NCBI GenBank assembly: GCA_030737835.1
Contig: CM060855.1
Location: forward strand, 7,851,786-7,915,785
Source: Acorus gramineus
Lineage: Eukaryota > Streptophyta > Magnoliopsida > Acorales > Acoraceae
DNA: 64,000 bases
Direction of reading: 5' to 3'
A program made the translations under genes and the position numbers. The stretch's first letter is position 1, and each line of letters opens with the position of its first letter. Below the pieces are notes generated by a model that did not search any database, had not been told where the DNA came from, and saw nothing but the letters and a program-made list of their open reading frames with translations. Below are positions 58,906 to 64,000 of this stretch, piece after piece.

Positions 58906-61680
58906 CCATTCTGCATAAGAAATAAATCTTTAATTTAATGATTCTGTTTTTACAAGAATCATATTTAATTAAAATTTATATTAAGATACGTGTTGAGATC
59001 CCAACTTTTAATTTGAATAAAGAAAAAAAAAACAACATTTAGCTATAAAAAAAAACCCACAAATTTTCAATCTTCTAACAAAAATTATGTTTATTGAAAA
59101 ACTATTTTCAGAAGATGGTACAAGTGAGAATTTGTTTATGAAGCTTATTTTAAAACACTGTCTTACATAGAATTGACTGGGTGGACAAATAACATACGTA
59201 GAATATCATATTTTTCTTCAATTGGTTATGCATTATTCAGCTTCATTTAATGAATGCGTGATTGACATAATTGATATTGGTTGTTGAAATGGTATCCAGT
59301 GCATACTCTGATATAGGAAGTTGAAGACCATGATCGTCGTTCCAATCGATTGCGTTGGAGACACCGTTCGTTTATTAAATCGTTTCAGATTTATTGTAAG
59401 TGGTTGGTCCTTTGAAATTCGTTGTCAACGCCTCAACGGGATATAAAATTGTACGCGGGATTATAATTTAAAAAATGCTTGTAAATGTATCTAATAGGAT
59501 AATATTTTGTTCAATAACTCTGGTGCTTAATGTTGGATATTTTCAAAAGTTGAGTTAAAAAAGTTTGGTTTAAGTGATGCCTATGGAAAGATGAAAAGTA
59601 GTCTTTTAACCCCACATCGATTGTTTGAAAAATGTTTTAAGGATTTATAAAGAAAGATCATTCTATTCTATCTTCTTCCATTGTCCCCATTTCCAACAAA
59701 TAATTCTTCCTTCTCATAAACAAATACCAAACACACTTTTCCTCGGTGTTTTAATAGAAAAAAAATTGAGAATGAATGTTAAGTTAATTAAACTGCCCAA
59801 TGTAGAGTCCACCATCTCACTTCCATGCATAAACTACCAACAAAATTTGACAATGTTGACTACTTACATATTGTTAAAGGTAACCCATGATGCTTGTGCA
59901 TACAAATTTTATATTTTTAGAGATGTTCTCCTTGCATGGTGGACATTATTTTGATGCAACAAATTAAATGATTTGGAAGCCCATCCTCTGATCTAAGCTA
60001 GCCCCTCCACATACTAGAACAGTTTTCGAGAAGTCCCCAACTGCCGTGAAAATGATGTAAAAGTTCTGCTCTTCCGCTCTTTTATTAAACGGGACCTAAT
60101 ATCACACACTTGATGCACAAAAAAAATCCTTAATTAAACACCAACAATATATATATATATAGAGAGAGAAAGAACCCCATGCTTTCTTTAATTTCCCTAC
60201 ACATTAATAACAAATTAAATAGACTTATTTTAAGTTCCCATAATCCCAGATCATCAAGTGTGGGCTAAAGTTTCCGCGTTCAAGTTAAGCTCTACAGATG
60301 GCAGAGGAAAAAGTTCAGCTCAGTCAAGTTCAGTTCAGACAAGCTTTTCAACTAAATTGGGGAAGGAAACTAATAAAGAATGGGAAAGACATGGAAGCAC
60401 AAATAAAAACAAAGCTGAGATACTCAATCGATCGGTGTCCCTACCACGAGCCCTCTAAAAGAGAACCACCAAAAAACGAAGGTTGGTTGGAATAGTTGGG
60501 GGAGAATGGTCATCTTTTGTTCCAGATCGAACATGGCCATATTTATTGACCTAACGCGTCAATGGATATATAGATAGATTCCTAATTAATAGTCTAAGCG
60601 AAAGTGAGAGCCCACTGACTGACCATCCTCCATATATCTATTTATATATATGTAATATTAATTAAGCCATATATTCGTTGTTATTATTATTTGACAATAT
60701 TAATTAATTAATTGTTTAAACAAGACATGCATCTCAAGCGGTTTATGTCAAGCCAAAAGTATACGTTGGACGATCTTTAATTGAAAACCTAGTTGCCCCT
60801 TCATGGAAAGTGACAGGGATCCATGAAAACACGTTCTTCCTTGTCAGTTTCCTTTAGATATTTAAAAAAAAAACGCGGTTGCCTTGTCTGTCTGACCAGT
60901 GTTTTTAGTCCCACGGTTTCTTTAAAGACGCCTCTGTTCATCCTTTTTTAAGACAATATTCATTGTGGATCTTAAAATCGATCGAGCGGTAAACAGTAAC
61001 GAAGGTGGTAAAATCTATAATATTTGACTTTTATGTGTGAATCTTTTGTGGGGAAGGATTTGTATCAGATTTTGGTTTGTCTAGACTAATTGTTGATTTG
61101 TTTCGGTCAACAACATTGGCAATTAGTATGTCTAGACATATCAAAGTAAGTCTCTATCCCACCGACAACTCTGAATAATAATTTATTATAATGTCCCTCC
61201 AAAATAATGATTCGCGTTAAACCAACTTCTTGTAGACACTTATAATTCAGTCAGAGATCACACAAGCCTTTGACTTGAATACATTCGGTAGATTTATATG
61301 CATATTTTCCTAAGTATTATTATATTCTACAAGGTATATCATGTCCACATATATTCTCCGAGCCCACTTGTATATATCAACGAAGTGAGATATTTTGAGA
61401 GTATATATTGACACCAAAGTGTAGCAGTTCAAAATATGCTGATTAGATGCCAATTAAAGCTTTGTACAAATCCTTTAATACGAGCAACAGGGTTCATATC
61501 CATCTAGTCATTCTCTGACAGCTCAAAAGCCGAACATCCACTGAATCACAAAATAAATAAAATAAAAAATATTTCAAACTCTAAAATTTGAAAAAAGATA
61601 TTCTGAATTGTTTTAAAAAATATAATTAACCAGTGAGTACATTTTTTTTTATATAAAATTATGTACGTTTTATCTTCAAT
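58906..61680. other. Intergenic DNA without recognised genes
   Basis: AT-rich. Frames at 59625-59954 (109 codons) and 60258-60495 were read; neither has a recognisable domain or gene-like context. A short (AT)n(AG)n tract lies at 60147-60172. Confidence 0.5.
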
Positions 61681-61682
61681 GG

Positions 61683-61926
61683 CCATAGCACAACGGTTTA
61701 GGGCTTATCTGTGTTAACGGTAGGTCTTGGATTCGAGTCTTGGCGTTGTGTCTTACCTCCTGTTTGTTAAGCGAAATTCAAAAGAATTTTCTATGGGACC
61801 AGAGACACACAAGTGTAGGTAGCTTTTCCAGCTTGGACCAGAGACACACAAGTGTAGGTAGCTTTTCCAGCTTGACCGTAAGGTCAGCCACAAAGAGTCC
61901 CTCTGATATAAAAAAAAAAAAAAAAA
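61683..61926 (+). mobile_element. tRNA-derived SINE with internal duplication
   Basis: A-box-like TAGCACAACGG at 61686-61696, B-box GGATTCGAGTC at 61729-61739, body TTCTATGGGACCAGAG, then GACCGTAAGGTCAGCCAC and CCCTCTGATATA, and a poly(A) tail. Same family as 21381 and 3772. The segment starting GACCAGAGACACACAAGTG (about 38 bp) is present twice in tandem (near 61799-61836 and 61837-61874), which the other copies lack. Confidence 0.8.
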
Positions 61927-62069
61927 TGGTAAGTTTGTGTTGGTTTTAAAAGAATTATATCTTTCAATTCCACTTGTCTAGGTTGTTGTAGGAAAAGTAA
62001 CGTAACGAACAAGCGTTAAGATCTTTAAACAAACTTATAACTCTCAAAAGAGAATAAATTCAGAATTTT

Positions 62070-62440
62070 TATTAATAAAAAATTAAAAACCCTAGATTAC
62101 AAGTTCCACCTTTTATACTAATAAAAAATTACTAAAAATAGTAAAATTAATATAACTAAATCTATGGGATCCAGGAGATCCTCGAAATTGATAGATATAA
62201 AATCCAAGTTGTTACAATAAAGATATCCCAAATATAAAATATTATTAAAAATAGTAAAAATGATGTTTTGAGAGCCTAAAAATAGAAAAATAAGAGTTTA
62301 GTGGCGTAGCGATTACTTGAAGATCTACTCGATATTTAGCTCCAATAAAAATTTTATACAGTTTCTGGTTTGGGTTATTTGATTTCTACAGGCCGGTTTT
62401 TTCTATAATTAATTGAAAATCTTTTGGGGGACTTTTTAGG
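62070..62440. repeat. Dispersed repeat, copy B
   Basis: Counterpart of 58490-58905: AAAAACCCTAGATTACAAGT, TTTTATACTAATAAAAAATT, GAAATTGATAGATATAAAATCC, GTGGCGTAGCGATTACTTGA, AGATCTACTCGATATTTAGC and AATTGAAAATCTTTTGG. Direct orientation, about 3.5 kb apart. No gag/pol between the copies. Confidence 0.65.
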
Positions 62441-62452
62441 ACTCAACACTCT

Positions 62453-63477
62453 CCGTTTGGTTCACCTTAAAATCAGTACTTATTTTACTTAACCCAGATT
62501 TTTATTACTTATTAGTTGTCCGTATGTTTGGTTGGATGCTTGAATAAGAACTTATATAATCAGATTTCAGTGTTTTTTCTCACCAAAAAATAAGTGAGTA
62601 CAAGGCCACTTATTATGACCGATGTGCCCATACCTTTTATTCATTATTACAAGGGATATATAAACCCTCTTTTTTATTCTCTCTCCCCTCTTCGACCATT
62701 TTTTTCACCCTTTTGAAACCCTAGCAGTCAAGGCAGCTGATCCCCCTTCCATCACCGCCGGCTCACGGAGGCGGAGGCCACAAATACCGACATTCCTTGA
62801 TCGTCGGTTCATGGAGGCAGAGGCCGCGGATCTCCGGTGAAAAAATCAAGCAACGACCGTCGTTTTTTTTATTTGATCGTCCCGGAAAGGCTGGTCCGCC
62901 CTTCATCATCTCTCCACTCCGTAAATCCGAAGATGTTTCGAGGTCCACCACCCCCCATCAGCCACAGAAGGCCCTCATCCACGGCGGTACTCTGATTCTT
63001 GGTGAATCTTGTCGATTTTCCTGTGGTACTCTCGGTCGTCCTTTATGGGTCTTTCTCTTTGTTGTGTGTGAATTGGGTTCTTTTGTGTGTGTGAATTGGG
63101 TTCTTTTGTGTGATCTCCTTCAAAATATTGTTTTATGCATCTCTGACTTCATTGGCTAAAGCAAGAAACACTATTTTGAGGACCCACCATGTGTATACCT
63201 TTCACCTAATCCTTTTTACCATGGCATAAATAGACATATGTCCTATCTTTTTTTAAAATCTATATAAACTTCTATCTAGTTCTCCTATATGATCAAATTG
63301 CAGTAATGTAATACATGTATTTTGATCACCATAACAAAGTAGCTTTTTTATATATAAATAGAAAAAATAAACAAATCTTCACGTTTCTAATCAAACATCA
63401 AATAACATTCAGCACTTATTAAATGGATCAAAATACTTTTCTAATAAGCTCTACTGTTCAGTGGTGAACCAAACACA
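62453..63477. mobile_element. Candidate TIR element carrying a GC-rich segment
   Basis: Left end CCGTTTGGTTCACC (62453-62466), right end GGTGAACCAAACACA (63463-63477): inverted repeats of 12 exact bases with AT-rich flanks that contain AGTACTTATT / AATAAGTGCT-type words on both sides. Inside, 62690-63110 is GC-richer with CGGCTCACGGAGGCGGAGGCC and GGTTCATGGAGGCAGAGGCC words and open frames on both strands (120 codons on +). The inner part could be a captured gene fragment. No target duplication found. Confidence 0.4.
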
Positions 63478-63479
63478 TT

Positions 63480-64000
63480 TATCTACATAAGTGCTTATAA
63501 TTTCTGCTGAACCCACTCTAAGAATGCATTGACCACCCATGAAAAGAAAAGGGAAAACAGGGTTTAAGCCGATAACAACAGCCATAACAAATACATAACT
63601 CAAAGCAAAAGACGGGTGATTATTAGAAGAGACATTTTTTGTGAAACCAATAGAAATTGAGGATTTCTTTACCCTAAAAATTAAGTAATTAATCCTTTTT
63701 GAGTTGTAAAGTGGATTTTCCTTTTATCAATAAAGAAATGATCTATGTTATATCACATTAACTGTAACAACATATTAATGGGCTATTCTCATTTCTCCCT
63801 GCACCCAAGATGAATCAATATTGGTAGCTAAAGATACCCAATTAAGATGAATCAACATCGCCCGCTAAAGATATTTATTGTAGTCATTAAATACGAGTTA
63901 TGTTGATTAAATAACACGATCAACACAGTAAAACTAAATAACCATGTGAATTATCTGAAGGCACCATGATCTAGTTCATCACGTTAAATTAAAGCCATGG
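63480..64000. other. Intergenic end of window
   Basis: AT-rich. A repeated word AAGATGAATCAAYAT occurs at 63808 and 63844. Nothing gene-like. Confidence 0.5.

Noticed and set aside
59625-59954. 109-codon plus-strand frame
   Set aside because: Hydrophobic and Ile/Leu/Lys-rich from AT-rich DNA; no domain, no gene context.
1-64000. CRISPR arrays, rRNA, tRNA genes, bacterial operons
   Set aside because: None seen; tandem repeats present are minisatellites or transposon motifs without regular unique spacers.

Overview
The window is nuclear DNA from a flowering plant, probably a woody dicot-type genome. The genes are split by GT-AG introns and the intergenic DNA is AT-rich and full of transposon debris. 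The proteins are standard angiosperm families: pectinesterase, plant-type O-fucosyltransferase, ATL RING-H2 ligase and a J-type ubiquitin-conjugating enzyme. No prokaryotic operon, CRISPR array, rRNA or intact tRNA gene was seen. Species cannot be fixed from the sequence alone.

Layout: 1-2502 (-), a pectinesterase with a PMEI pro-region, cut by the window edge and apparently frameshifted. 2620-8640, gene-poor repeats. 8644-13488 (+), a CACTA (En/Spm) transposon with a badly broken TNP2-type transposase and a surprisingly open second gene; a 531-bp hAT-like element carrying a 42-bp minisatellite sits between them with an 8-bp target duplication. 13.5-17.4 kb, subterminal-type repeat arrays, a stray terminal exon on the minus strand and a small acidic/basic ORF. 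17496-22110 (+), O-fucosyltransferase. 23456-29082 (-), a multi-exon NUMOD3-motif protein, probably plastid-targeted. 29.1-33.6 kb, several MITE-like foldback elements. 33743-34672 (+), an intronless ATL RING-H2 E3. 34.7-38.4 kb, nested DNA transposons, two with clear target duplications. 38507-42932 (+), a HAD-superfamily (NT5C-like) protein. 43487-44430 (-), a short plant protein of unknown function. 46631-52079 (-), a nine-exon tail-anchored E2 of the UBE2J/UBC32-34 class. 52.1-64 kb has no convincing gene: an LTR-like retroelement fragment, a plastid ndhB fragment, a diverged repeat pair, a SINE and MITEs.

The genes do not form a pathway; they are independent housekeeping or cell-wall/ubiquitin genes separated by transposons. 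The only two ubiquitin-system genes, the ATL E3 and the UBC32-34-like E2, are both membrane-associated, but they lie 12 kb apart and nothing in the sequence couples them.

I found no convincing new biological system. The strongest unusual items are the hAT-like minisatellite carrier nested in the CACTA element, the intact second CACTA gene beside a ruined transposase, the nested elements with perfect target duplications at 36.8 and 37.7 kb, and a TIR-flanked GC-rich segment at 62.4-63.5 kb. Exon coordinates were derived by hand from reading frame and splice signals.
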